64,000 bases of DNA from Isoperla grammatica. Lineage: Eukaryota; Arthropoda; Insecta; Plecoptera; Perlodidae. A program made the translations under genes and the position numbers. A model generated the notes under the pieces. It was not told the origin of the DNA and did no database searches. It saw nothing but the letters and a program-made list of their open reading frames with translations. Numbering within the stretch: position 1 is the first letter of the stretch; each line of letters starts with the position of its first letter. Below are positions 38,555 to 50,840 of this stretch, one piece after another. The DNA is taken from NCBI GenBank assembly GCA_945910005.1, contig OX246739.1, positions 4,742,001-4,806,000 of the forward strand, in the 5' to 3' direction.

Positions 38555-41059
38555 AAGGAGTAAAATCACGCAGGCTGCCTCAAATTGGCGTCGATATGTT
38601 TCAAGTGAGATGCCGAGTTATCGTGTCAATATGGAGGCTGTGTTGTGCCAAACACACAACATGATTTACTTAGCGTTGATATTGTTACAGGCTTCAACGC
38701 ACAACAGGCGCCACCGCTCAGAACCAATATTAATATGTATCTCGAGACGGAGGTCTCTGTTCGTTAGTGAGGCTGAATCTAGACTCAAGTAAGCTCGGCC
38801 ATCTAATGAGCTAAATCGTGGTCGATCGGTGACAGAAGAAAGAGTAGAGTTCGTCATTATAAGCTTCGGGGGAACTGGAAAACATTGACCCAATTCACCT
38901 GGTAACCACGGTTTTAACAGTACATTCGAAATGTGTGGGTCACGGGGTAGAAGATATTGCACTGACTAACATGTCAAGACTATTCAGGCACTTGTCTGCC
39001 ACGATTATTTCATGGCAACCGTAGAGTATCCAAAATTTTATTTTTATACTCAAAGTTCCAACCAATGTTGTAAACCTATTGTTTAAACGATGATGGGAAC
39101 GAGCAGTAAACAATTATCTAAATAAGTACTTTTTCATTCAGTTTTTTAAAGGGTTAGAAAGTGGTAAATAAATCTTTGTCGTCTATTTTACTTCTTAAAT
39201 GAAGTTGCGGTTAACAAATTTACTTTCAACATTTGGATTCGTCGTTAATAATACTAATCTGTATATTAAGAAGTGTGGATTCCATTATATTTTACCGAAT
39301 CTTTGGGGTTCTATAATCTTAACTACCCCTTTATACTCGAGGAGTCGACGATCCTCCCTTGGGTTTTTCTGGGGGTGGGAATAGCTGTGGATCTGAAGAG
39401 GGGAGGCAGCGAATACTGATGTCTCTACTGGCACAGATGCTACCCTGAGCTTCGCTGTTATCGATCCAGCTGAATATGGATAAAGCATTAATTAAAACGT
39501 TCTTGCTTCGAGAAAATTTAAAAATAAAACCGTTAAAAAATGAATAATTTTCGATAAAACATATGGTAATGTTCAAAGTATGGCGTGTACAATGATGAAG
39601 CGGGAGCAGGTGTGATTATTTCACGTAGAGGGTTCCCTGGCTGTTGAAACTGTTACATTATAATCAGTTTATTTTCGGAGGAACGGAAATAAATCAAGTA
39701 GAAAGTCAATTTCAAGTGATTAAAATATTCCAATAAAATGTCACTTATTGACAAGGCCCAGCCGCGCGACTAGAGCAACGCACCTAGCATCTAAATTACA
39801 AATTTACTCCGACTCTTGCTAATTTTCTTTCCCCATCGCTTTCATCTTCCCCTCCCCCTCCTCCTCCTCACTCCTTTCATCAATCCTTCACCAGAAAACA
39901 TGCAAGTACGAACTAAAGGTGCGAGCGGTATTAAAATGCCCTATGGAGTGGTTTAAGCGACTGTAGCACGTACAGTCGTATAGTTGCCATAGTTTTATGG
40001 GTTTAACATATTATAGATTCCCCAAGTATTTAACTATATATGGCTCGAGATGGCCAACCGTCTCGATCAAAGCAGCTGAATGTTGGACAGATGAGGGAAA
40101 AAGCTCCACCATCAAAACCACATCTATGGAATAGAACGTGATGTTCATATTCCTTGAATTATTTCCCAAAATCATGTTTCATACCAGAGACACAACAGAA
40201 CATATTGTTACAGCTTTAATGCCCGCCCATGTATAATGTTTCCTTTCAGATGATTTTTGGAATCCCTTTGTCTTCCTTTATTCTCGGCTTAAATGTATAA
40301 AATCAACAAAACGGCCCTTTCGCGTGATATTATTATCTTTCAGATTTAACATTAGGAAGCCTGAGGCTTGAAGGGTGAACTCTAATACTCCTACATACAA
40401 CAGTGTATAAAATACGGGGAAATACACGCAACATACGGAATAATGCTAAAGGATTAACCGAATTATACGGTCTCCCACAGCATGGATTTAAATTAGTAAA
40501 TTAAATTATCAACGACCGGTTTTCAGAGTTTTGGAATCCTGTGATGTAGGCCTACATATTTAATTTCCAGTAAGATGTATTCAACGTGTGTATATACCAT
40601 TGGGCGCCAGAAGGTCAATGGACTCCATTCTCGTGGAACAAGTATTGTTCAAAAGGGAATAATATTGTTCAAAATAATATGAATCCTCAGAAAATAATAT
40701 AATAACATTTTACTAATCATGAAATTATGTTTGTTATAATACACACCGATAATAATGTAAACAATAATATACGTTAATACCATAAATTTTCCATACATAG
40801 TTCAAACCAATAGCACAATAGCAATAATAATCTTTGATTACCTCCCCCCAACCCCCCCCCCCCCCCCCCGCCCCCCAAACGTGGCAAAAAACAATATTTA
40901 TAAATTAAATCCCAAAGTAATTCTTGTTTGTCTCAAATCAAGGGTTAGGCATGGATAAAGAACTGTATAATATGCATGCCATTGCAACAAATTATTGTGA
41001 TATTTGAACTAACGTATCTACATCAATAGATGTGTCTGACATTTTAAATCTACCACAAA
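38555..41059. other. Unique DNA with pyrimidine and poly-C tracts
   Basis: No supported gene. A polypyrimidine stretch lies at 39838-39880 and a long C tract, with two short breaks, at 40844-40876. TAGGCCTA is at 40547-40554. The 98-aa minus frame at 38666-38962 has no motif. Confidence 0.5.
40844..40876. repeat. Long poly-C tract
   Basis: CCCCCC, then AA, then an uninterrupted run of about 18 C, then G and CCCCCC. It is a G-quadruplex-forming homopolymer on the minus strand and prone to sequencing length error. Confidence 0.9.
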
Positions 41060-41720
41060 ATGCTTCTAAATTAAGTTTTGTTCCCGAAACTTCAGTGTGG
41101 GTATTTCAAGCGGCAAACGTAGTTGTCCTCCCTTGAATATCTTCATCAAACATCAGCTGATAGCGGCGACAGATTTGTGGCTCAAGTGGTGGCGATCATC
41201 CCGAACATCACCAAAAGAAGGACGAAATCTTGACGCGCGCATTGAGTGGTTTGAGGAAATGTGGTCGAGGATTCGCGGGAAATGAAATTTCGCTCGAGGA
41301 CAATGCAATCAGGCAGCGAACGTCGGGGTGTAAACAATTTCCCTATAGGATGAAAACGGGGGTGTAAGGGGGGGTGTAAGGGCGCGCATCGAGCAGGGTT
41401 GGAAATAGAACTTTACAAAGTTTGGGGTTGGCGAGGCTAAAAGAAGGCGCGTAAAAGCGCGATGCCTCGGGCTAAGAAGACGTTACGGGTAGACTACAAC
41501 GTGGATGCAAGAGGCATTTCCGAAGAGATGATCTAATTTGGCAGACTAGGCAAACCAGAGTTGAGGACTCGATGGTCAGGCTTGTCTTGAACTTTCGGCT
41601 TCAATTATGTCCCAAATGCCCTCGGCTGTTGATTGGATGAATGTCAGCGTTGCTCGAGTCGTTGACATCCAAAACCAGCAGCTGTTGGGAAATAGTTGCA
41701 CATTGAATGCCAACATTTAC
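41060..41720. promoter_or_regulatory. Candidate conserved regulatory block (inference)
   Basis: About 650 bp of GC-richer, non-repetitive sequence between AT-rich flanks. It includes a forkhead-like TGTAAACAAT near 41330, GC-rich strings (GACGCGCGCATTGAGTGG) and a tandem GGGGGTGTAAGG pair near 41360. A 62-aa frame at 41097-41285 is open but not recognisable. It may be an enhancer or an unrecognised exon. Confidence 0.25.
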
Positions 41721-42974
41721 ATGACAAACTAGCGAGTTTATATGAAATTTAAATTATAACCATTTTGTATTAATCTAAAAATATTTATACTTGTTAATGT
41801 TAGTTTGTTTAACAGTACCTGGTGTAAATACATTATTTTTTAAATCAGTTTCAATTATTTAGAACACAACTTATAATATAATTTATATCCACATTAATAC
41901 CATATTAATGGCAACCTTCAATTAACAATCACCACAGCAACGCTTATGTACGGATACCTATTATCTATTTTAGTACTATCCTAAAATCTGCGCTGTTGCT
42001 ACCGTGTTGTGAAAACGTGTGTGTGCTTTGAACAGTGTGTAATACAAATGTGAAATCAAGAATACGCCAATTATCTGTGTGAAGTTAACTTGAGAGTGTA
42101 TAATTGGCGGTAAATGAGCTTAATACCTCTTCATCAGTGTGAACTAAGCATTAAAGTATGTCATTCACTCGACTGAACTTCGTGGAAGAGTTTCGTGTTT
42201 AACTTATACCCGACTGCTAAACAGAGAGAATAATTATGTTTACTATCAACGTTCAAGTTTTACGTGGGAAGTACTCCTGAAATCTTGTTAATTAAACGTT
42301 AACTTTTCACCAACATTAACTAGTATTTGAGCTTTTGTGTCTTCAATTAAAATGTGTTTATATATTGTGTGTCATGCGTGTTATTGAAATAAGAGAAGGT
42401 GTCATTTTTTAAAATCCTATTCCGGAATCTAAACACAAAAGGAAGGCAAGAAGCATTCGTGTGTATTTATTAAAATATTGTTCACCGTTCTGTATTGAAT
42501 ACTATTGTCCTTGTGATATCAATACCTTTATGCGCGTAACATAGGTAGTAACTAAGTTATTGCAACAAAATAAGAGAAACTCCAAAACTACCATTTTATC
42601 TGCCTTCCAAATAATGAATTTAAAAAAATAACACCGTGAAAAAAGTGTTTTCTTTCATTGTCCACTGGTCACATATTAAAAAAAGTTTGTCAATATATAC
42701 CCGGTTGGTATAATATACAAGAGGTTAAACGTATTAGTGTTATAGGTACCATAAACAAAATGTTTTAGGTATGTGTAAAAAATATATATGTCGGTATATA
42801 TATATTCGCTCATTTGTTACTGACTTTCGACTTTGATCTTCTATCTTGTAGATACCTGCAGCGCTGCAAGTTTCTACAATCAACGTAGGAGGAACTTGGT
42901 CGAACTGAATGAAGGAACTATTCCCTTGTTTGTTGTCTCTACGAGCTATGCATGGTATCCATGTAGCTGATTGT
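41721..42974. other. Unique AT-rich DNA, no gene seen
   Basis: No supported features. A minus frame of 102 aa at 42740-43048 runs into the neighbouring TIR element and has no motif. Confidence 0.55.
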
Positions 42975-43550
42975 AATACTAGGGACGTGTCCGAATTCCT
43001 CTTTATCATTGCTAACTCTAGGTCTAAGTCTAAATTTGACGTCATCAATCATCGGTGACGTATGAAGTACTGTCCGAAATCGTTAAGTCTAGGTCTAAAT
43101 CGAAGTTTAGACCTAGCAATCGAAAGTGCACGCTCGTTTTAAGTCTTAAAATGGCGGACGAAAAAAACAGCTGCGAGAAGGAAGACGGAAAAGTGAAATG
43201 TTACTTAAGTTTATTATATACATACCTCTAGTATTATTTTATAATGTAAACAGTGATAGGCCTACTCTAAAGCCTAAAACCTGCATCAATACTGGAAAAT
43301 GAATACTTTTACATTTCCTAACCTCCAAAGGCGTCGGTACAATTCGCGGATTGACCCGTCGAGAAGGCTGTGAACCAATGCTTCAACTCTAGGTCAAATT
43401 TCTCGCAATAGGTGGCTCTGCAATAGGTTTAGTACTGTCCGAAATCTACTAAGAATTAGAATTAGAACATGCTAAATAATTTAAACCTAGACTTAGACCT
43501 AGACTTAGACTTAGACCTTAGACTTTTAATTCGGACACGTCCTAGGTATT
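42975..43550. mobile_element. 576-bp TIR element with subterminal repeats
   Basis: The ends AATACTAGGGACGTGTCCGA and, inverted, AATACCTAGGACGTGTCCGA share a perfect 15-bp GGACGTGTCCGAATT core. Subterminal repeats of AGGTCTAAGTCTA follow on both sides in inverted orientation. A second motif, GTACTGTCCGAAATC, is present as a direct repeat near 43067 and 43434. The interior has one short start-like frame, MADEKNSCEKEDGK (43151-43231, ATG in good context), which may be a relic of a transposon first exon. This is a non-autonomous DNA transposon; I leave the superfamily open. Confidence 0.8.
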
Positions 43551-43834
43551 GTGTAGTCATAGCACATTACTTCATGTAGTGCGATCAACTATTACACAAA
43601 CCAAATGAACTTAAGTACCTCACTCATCTTGTAAATTGCAAATTACATGAATATGATGAATATTGCAGTCCTTGAAGCACTGAAAGTTTTAGGAGTAGCT
43701 TATTGAGAGTTAAATAAATATAATGGCCATGCCTAAAATCAAGCCTTTGTAAGTCGAAGAAGAGATAATGAAGTTTGTTTGTAGTTGTTCAGTTCATTTA
43801 AAAGCTACCAAAACCTGGACAAAGCGGATGTGTA
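43551..43834. other. Unique AT-rich DNA
   Basis: No feature seen. Confidence 0.55.
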
Positions 43835-44110
43835 GGATTAACTGACATCGCTGTTGGGGGTTTACCCGGTACGTTTTGTTCAGCGCGCCGGGACCGTTGA
43901 TAAACTTTCAGCCTCATTTAAATGTAATGCTTATTTTATCGCTTGTTTAATTCCACTGTAATACTAGACACGATGTTAGTTTATTGGTGTTTGTTGGGCG
44001 ACATCAACTTTGCCTTTTGTGTTTTGACACGGTGTTTTCATTAAGCTAATTGCTATTTATAAACAAGGTCCACATAAATTCAAAGGGCACAAATTTACTA
44101 CACACTCGAC
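43835..44110. promoter_or_regulatory. Candidate enhancer-like block (inference)
   Basis: This stretch has a dense set of developmental binding-site look-alikes: homeodomain TAATTG (near 44047), forkhead ATAAACAAGG (near 44060), TCF/LEF-like TTCAAAGGG (near 44080), and CATCAACTTTGCC (near 44004). The CGCGCCGGGACCG string near 43886 is GC-rich. There is no coding frame. Motif density is by eye and such motifs are common in AT-rich DNA. Confidence 0.25.
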
Positions 44111-46041
44111 CTTTTAAAAGTTAGAGTACCATTTACTTGACAATCTCTTTGGCTGATGATGTTGCCAGGATATTATTGTAATTTGGAATAATTCGCCCCA
44201 AACTTGGTCCGTGAGTCTCAATGGGCATTATTAAACCTGTCCGTTTTCAGACTTCAAAAGCAAACGTTTATTAGAGAACATGACATAGGAAATTTGGTTT
44301 TATGCAATGTCCTTTGTGAAATGATATGGATTGAAATAACGCTTCAGTGCTGTCGAACAATCACATTTTTCACAAAAGAGGATCTGACGAGATTTGAAGA
44401 GTATTAATAATACTTCGCTGGGAATTATCTGTGTGAACTCGTTGCTTTGAAACCATTCTCAATAATCTAGATTCGAGCGAGGCCAATTATGGTTTGCACA
44501 ATTGTTCTCCTCACACCTAGTCCTACACATGCAAATCGCTTCTTTATCATTGTAATTGTAACATTTCATTGTATGTGAATACGATTTAAGGTTGCCTGGT
44601 TAGAATTACGTATTGTTATTCTTATTTTTATTTAGTATAAAAGAAATATGTAATTACTGTATATGGTTTGTTTCAACATCTCGTATTTAATAATCACAGA
44701 GTGTGTTTTAATTGTAACTAAAAGAGCAGAGAACAAACTATAAAGCTTGATATGAGCATTACTTTATTTTAATGAGGAAAAGTTTCAGTTTTAAAATGTG
44801 TTTTCTATGTATACTGAACTATGAAGTTATACAGGCGCTACTAGTGTCTGTCACCCAAAAGCAGATCTAGCTCGACCGTGCATGACTGTCCCAAAATGAG
44901 TTTTTATTTACCCAGTAAAACTTCAAACGAGTATATCATATAAACTTCAGCACAGAACAGGTCATTTTTATTGAAAATCCTTTTTTAAAACGAAATCAGT
45001 GATGTATTAATTTTGTTTCTGTTCAATCTGAAACTTACATAATATATAAAACAAAGCAAACAGCTGAGAATATACTTGTCATGCGTTCTTGTATGCAATT
45101 ATAATAAAACGACAGTCGTGTTGTAAACTCACGCGAGCTCATGTACGTACTCCACATATTACTTCACTCTAGTTTCATCTTGAGTAACAGACATGTGCAT
45201 AGTTAAGCAGGCAAACCATTCTGGTAGAGTGAAATTATATTACCACTTGCATAATAAATATCTTAAAATATTGCACTGCACTAAGTTATTAAAACGTACC
45301 ATCTTACGATGCATATTAGCAAAATTGAAGATTAATTTAGAGAGCATTACTAGTCTAGTAATAGTAGTTGTTCGCTACTACCACCTCACTATAGGACATG
45401 TCCTGTTTTCACGCCTTAATTATGTTTGAATTTCCAGCTTACTTTGTAAGTTAATGTTTTTCTAAAATTTTACATTTACATATGTTTGTATTCAGAACAA
45501 AGTATCTTATTTATTCGAGTAAAAATTTAAAAATTTTAGTGTTCTCATAAGGTTAACAGAAAGGCTCACTTAAAGTTAATCAGCTATAGTTAAGTTTGTT
45601 TAAACGACATGGATGTTTCACAGCTTGTTCATGCAATGCATGGTTGAAGCACATTAGCATAGGGATATTAAATTTTCACCTACATTCAAGTTGCAATATA
45701 GAGTTAATTAACTTTCCCAGTAGCTCTCAAAGTACAAAACCACGTACACAATAGTTGTCTCTGTATGCTTTCAACTTTGGTAATTATCTTGTTCAAGTAT
45801 TAAGTCAAATATTCACTAAGAAATGTTAAGAAGCCGAGCCCAATAATATGTGTAACAGTTGGTGATATTCTAATTGCAGTTAAAGATTATTATCAATCGC
45901 GTTTTTTGAAAACTGGGGGATATTACAATAGATGTTCAAGCGATTGTGAAACATTTGACAACGTCGTTCATTCTATCATAAAAAATTAAATTAAAAATAA
46001 AGAATTTAAACAATTATCTATATTAAAATAAATTATACTTT
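44111..46041. other. Unique AT-rich DNA, no gene seen
   Basis: Open frames at 44204-44407 and 45193-45429 have no recognisable features. No repeats or RNA genes seen. Confidence 0.55.
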
Positions 46042-46188
46042 GGGCCGGTCTTACAATCTCCTAATACGAAAGTTATTTGTAGCAATTAAGCTATTTGGAG
46101 GATTTTAAGGGTTTTTATTGGTCGTTGCCATGGAGAAAACAAGCTATTCGACGAATAAGTAGTTATTGGGACATTGTAAGACTGGACC
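46042..46188. mobile_element. Short MITE, family B copy 2
   Basis: The left end GGGCCGGTCTTACAATCTCC and the right end GGGACATTGTAAGACTGGACC (listed to its last 20 bases) are inverted. The interior matches 34457-34623 closely, without that copy's (AT)n tract. It is 147 bp and non-coding. Two copies 11.6 kb apart in the same orientation show that the unit is mobile. Confidence 0.85.
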
Positions 46189-47029
46189 TTAAATGTGGCA
46201 GTTGAAATGTTCTGTTATTATTTGTGAATAATATAAAATGTATTAAAATAAGTTTACCGGAAATTTATAAACACGTGCACTTAAACATAATCCTATTTAT
46301 CGCCGATATTATAGAAGAATGTAACTTAATGACAAGTAAAGGAGGAGTTGGATACCAAAGCTTGATCATAAAATGCATGTTACAACAATCCAGGACATCC
46401 GTTGTCATAGATGTCTGTGGGAAGTGAAACGACTGGCAAAAAGAGGAATGAATTGATTGCTTTTCGAACTCAATCTTGTAGATTGATAACAGGAAGAAAC
46501 TAAGAAAATACGTAATCCAAATTGTGGTTTCTTTCGCGTCACCACATCTTTCAATTGAATTCCGGAAGCTATAGAAATATAGATGGATAATGTTTTCGCA
46601 GTGATATTAGAGGTATTATCATACTTATTGTATTCGTACATATCGTATAAACCACTATTAATGTATAGATCGATAATAAAATGAAATATTTAACTTTTAG
46701 ATTCGCTATAAATCGGATCTATAATCCAGAAAATATGATCATAATCATACTCATTTAAAAATAACTTTTCTAACAGCATTTATTTAAGAATTTTTTGTGA
46801 ATCTACTATTCAATTTTTAAACAATATGACAATTTGCCAATTTGTACACGTTGTTACGCCAATTTGCCATTTGTTTTGCTTCTAACTAGTCATTTTTGTA
46901 ACTATTAATATTTTAAGTTATAAATATATATTTTGTATATATATGTTCACTAAATTTTGTATACTATAATCTACGTACATTAACTATGATTTCAGACAGA
47001 TACGAACTAGGTACCTACGTCCCTTGGCT
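46189..47029. other. Unique AT-rich DNA, no gene seen
   Basis: No supported features; short frames only. Confidence 0.55.
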
Positions 47030-47592
47030 ACTCAAGGCATGGTTTTGCATGGCATGCAAAGCACGGTCTAACAACATGACAAGGCATGGTCTGCATGGCA
47101 TGCAAAGCATGGTCTAACAACATGACAAGGCTTGGTTTTGCATGGCATGCAAAGCATGGTCTAACAACATGACAAGGCATGGTTTTGCATGGCATGCAAA
47201 GCATGGTCTTACAACATGACAAGGCATGGTTTTGCATGGCAGGCAAAGCATGGTCTAACAACATGACAAGGCATGGTTCTGCATGGCATGCAAAGCATGG
47301 TCTAACAACATGACAAGGCATGGTCTGCATGGCATGCAAAGCATGGTCTAACAACATGACAAGGCTTGGTTTTGCATGGCATGCAAAGCATGGTCTAACA
47401 ACATGACAAGGCATGGTTTTGCATGGCATGCAAAGCATGGTCTTACAACATGACAAGGCATGGTTTTGCATGGCAGGCAAAGCATGGTCTAACAACATGA
47501 CAAGGCATGGTTCTGCATGGCATGCAAAGCATGGTCTAACAACATGACAAGGCATGGCATGCAAAGCATGGTCTAACAACATGTCAAGTATG
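47030..47592. repeat. 44-48-bp satellite with a 234-bp higher-order repeat
   Basis: Units are built from AACAACATGACAAGGCATGG and TTTTGCATGGCATGCAAAGC, about 12 in all. Five-unit blocks repeat: variants with CATGGTCTGCATGG, AAGGCTTGG, TCTTACAACATG and GGCAGGCAAAG occur in the same order from about 47081 and again from about 47315, so the higher-order period is 234 bp, present about twice. GCATGGCATGC-type internal dyads are dense. A 222-aa minus frame runs through it and is an artefact of the repeat. Confidence 0.92.
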
Positions 47593-50499
47593 CAGCAGAG
47601 TTTAGGACGGACTGACGAATGATAAACGGGCACGGGTGTCCGTTGGCCGGTTGAACCGCGAGTAAATGGGCTGTGTCCAGAATCGTTGTGGTGCAAACTG
47701 CGGTTTAGATAATCGCCTCGAAAGAATAATCGCCCACGCGCCTATGCCAAATTGTGCACGTTTTATACGGCAATCATCAACAGCCGAGTTGCATTTAAAA
47801 ATAAATGTTGGTGTTCCTGTGTTTTTAGATAATTTTCTCAACACATACACAAAAGCTACAGCTGATTAAATTCAAATATTTTACAAGTCTATTATCAATG
47901 CAATTAGTATTATTATTTGTTTCATTCATATTTTATTAGCAAAATTCGTTATTGTTACATAGTCACACGACAGTAAGATATGCCTCATTTTTTAGAAATG
48001 CGTTTCCAATTTGACTGTGACTAATCCATTCACTTAAGCCATAAACCCTTTAGTGGGTACATGAAGAACAGATCATCAAGGGTGTGGGATGTGTTGGATA
48101 TAGACAATCGAAAAGACTGACGGAAATGGGAAAATAACGCAAAGCTGTTTCAAATCAATCCACAGATTGAAAACCTGATAATCTCTTATGAATTCTACGC
48201 TCACTCACATTCCCATTAAAATCAACATATGGATGATGAATTGTAAACACAACTGACGGCAACAGTCGAGATAGCTTCCCCCCTTGCACGTTATTATTAT
48301 GGCTACACTGAGCATTTTTAACTCGTAGTTTTGTCCTAAAATACGAACCATAAATGACTATTAATCTTTATTTGTGTCGAATTAGTCGTACCACACCACT
48401 TCCGAAGCTAGAGCAATCAAAAAGTGAAACGTGAAATGGTGATACACCAAAATGTATTCCTGAATATCTTTCGTTGAACAATGGATTCGATCTCATGTAT
48501 TTGTCGTTCTTCAAATTAGATTTCAAATAATATAACGTTAGTGGGCAATACATACACTACAAACAAATAATGTAATAGACAAGTCAATTCACAAGACACT
48601 GATGATAATGTTTGATTGGAAAATACTATCTAATTTGAAAAATTTAGCAAATGAAAGAAATATAAAGGTTGTGTTGTAGAATTTACCATATAAAGTATAA
48701 ATTTTGGATACTTTTGCAGGAAACCCTAGCCTAGAGAAATTGTAATTGAAATGTAGAACTTAAGTGTAAAATATGTTCCACAAACGAGCAATATGAAAAA
48801 AGTAAAATCGTTCTTGGTTCCAATCACAACAATAATGTACATGAATTACCTTGAACTGGGTACATTAAAGGGTATTACACATAACAAATCTCACATTTAA
48901 CTATCAACAACTCACGTTTATTAACTGATACTACAAATTTATTTATTAACTCATAAAGCTGGATAGCTATGGCTTGAGACAACCCAGACAAGCCCTCGAA
49001 AGTAACCGAGCCACCTATGTTTGTGTAGGTAAGAAACGACGGCTTTTACGGCCGGTTGGTCTCGTCTTAGCTCTGAGCCTCCATTAATTGGTCGTCAGTG
49101 CTGCGCTCTACCGATAGCGTCCTCAGTTATTCAGTGCTGCGCTCTAGTGATAGCGTCAACAACCCACCCTGATTGACGGAAACCATTAAAACACATGGCT
49201 TAGCACGGAGGAACTTCCCAATCGACTAACCACACATAACCATTGAGACTCTCTTGATATTTGATGAGGAAATTGAAAAAGTGTGTTAGCTAAAGGATGG
49301 ATGAGGTGCCAAGACAACTCAATTAACGACTTGTTTAGATGTCCTCGTCTAATTAAAGTCGTCGATTCGTTGGAAAGTTAAATATTTATTGAGGTAAATG
49401 GTAAAGGATGTAATTGTGTACACAACTCGGTGTCGCTGTGGTTGAACGTCAAGCTAAATATGAGGAAGGCGAGAACGTAAATTCGGGTTTATTTGCTATG
49501 TTGAGTGGGGGATTGTTATTGGTTAGGCTGCCTCTCCACTCGTCCGCAGACGCCCGAATGCGTTTGTCCTTCATCCACGAGAAACGTTACAATGTTCTTG
49601 CTTGATATTTGCAAGAAGTCTATCTTTCTTCAATTCTGGTTGCATTCGCTTCTCGAATTTGTCTGTATTTCGAATGGAAATTCGTGTGGACCATTTGTAT
49701 AGAAATGTAAACAAATCATTTTGAAAGGATTTCTTTGAACGGTAGGTGAAGGCGTGGAGTCTGGTGTGGGCATCGATATCCCATTTGGATCATTTTCACA
49801 AACGTGTTTTGCTGTCCCCAAACATCCGCACATCAATAAATAGAAAATAAAAGAGGGCATATTTACATAACTTCTAAAGCTTTGAGGTAGTACGGTCATC
49901 AATAATGCCTGGCTGAACAATTTGTTCGGGCATGTTACATAACACACACGGATGGTGGACCATTGCATATTTAAATACTAATATTCCATATTGTACCCGT
50001 GACTACAGAATGTTACGTATATACTATTACTAGGAAGTTTATCCATATTCTATTCTTCAGTCACCCATCATGGCATTATATACAGGCTATTAACAAGAAT
50101 GTTTTATCATACAACATAATATTTTATTCTTTCATTTTTCATAAAACATGTTTTTTTACGTAAAGGATCAAATAAAATATAGTTAATCCCTGTAAGTCGA
50201 CAAGGTATAGCAGTACAAAGGGCGGCCGAATACCGCTAGAACACCTTTTACTATCATGCGAAGAGAAAACAAATATAGCATTTTAGAATGAATTAATTTG
50301 TAATTTTAATATCTAGCTTACAGTTATCCAGTGTATTTCAAGATTACTCTCACAAATCTATTTTAAAATTGCATATGTACAAGACCACTTCCTGAAGCAC
50401 AGTAAAAATGGTAATTAAAACATTTTTGGCTTTTATATAGTGTTGTTTTTTCTAAAAAGCTTTTCCGCTTCCACACATTGAAAACACCATAGTGTGTTA
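47593..50499. other. Unique DNA, no gene seen
   Basis: No supported exon. GC-richer patches lie at 47600-47760 and 48990-49160; the second has a short duplication, CAGTGCTGCGCTCTA, at about 49096 and 49131. The 112-aa minus frame at 49630-49968 lacks motifs. Confidence 0.5.
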
Positions 50500-50840
50500 T
50501 AATTACCCACTAGGTTGAGTTCGGTCTGGCCGAGCAAATCATGTTCACACACGGCCTTAATGAGGGCTAATAGTTGTATACTGTTATTGACCGGCGGCCG
50601 GTGATCCTGGCAAAGCCACCTCGGTTCCCCATGGAGTCATTGTGTCCACACCTCACAGCTATAACAGTTATACGCGCATAACAACACTGAATGCTATTCC
50701 CATATCGGAGCCAGCTAATTACATAACCATCATCGAGGCCTCGGGGCTGGGATATTATGAGGCCAAGCTATTGTACTTTGCAGCAGACCGTAGACGCAAC
50801 GTACTAATAGGAGCTTAGGCCTCAGGTCTGCAAACTGGCT
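50500..50840. promoter_or_regulatory. Candidate conserved regulatory block (inference)
   Basis: A GC-richer, repeat-free block between AT-rich flanks. It includes homeodomain-type CTTAATGAG (near 50552) and CTAATTAC (near 50714), the dyad CCGGCGGCCGG (near 50592) and no open coding frame. It may be a developmental enhancer; conservation cannot be judged from one sequence. Confidence 0.25.

Noticed and set aside
47028..47696. 222-aa minus-strand open frame, the second longest in the window
   Set aside because: It is made of 44-48-bp satellite units read in shifting frames, with no domain or start context. It continues beyond the array only by chance.
49880..49900. let-7-like string TGAGGTAGTA
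   Set aside because: Only the first ten bases match let-7. The rest (CGGTCATC) does not, and I see no hairpin around it.
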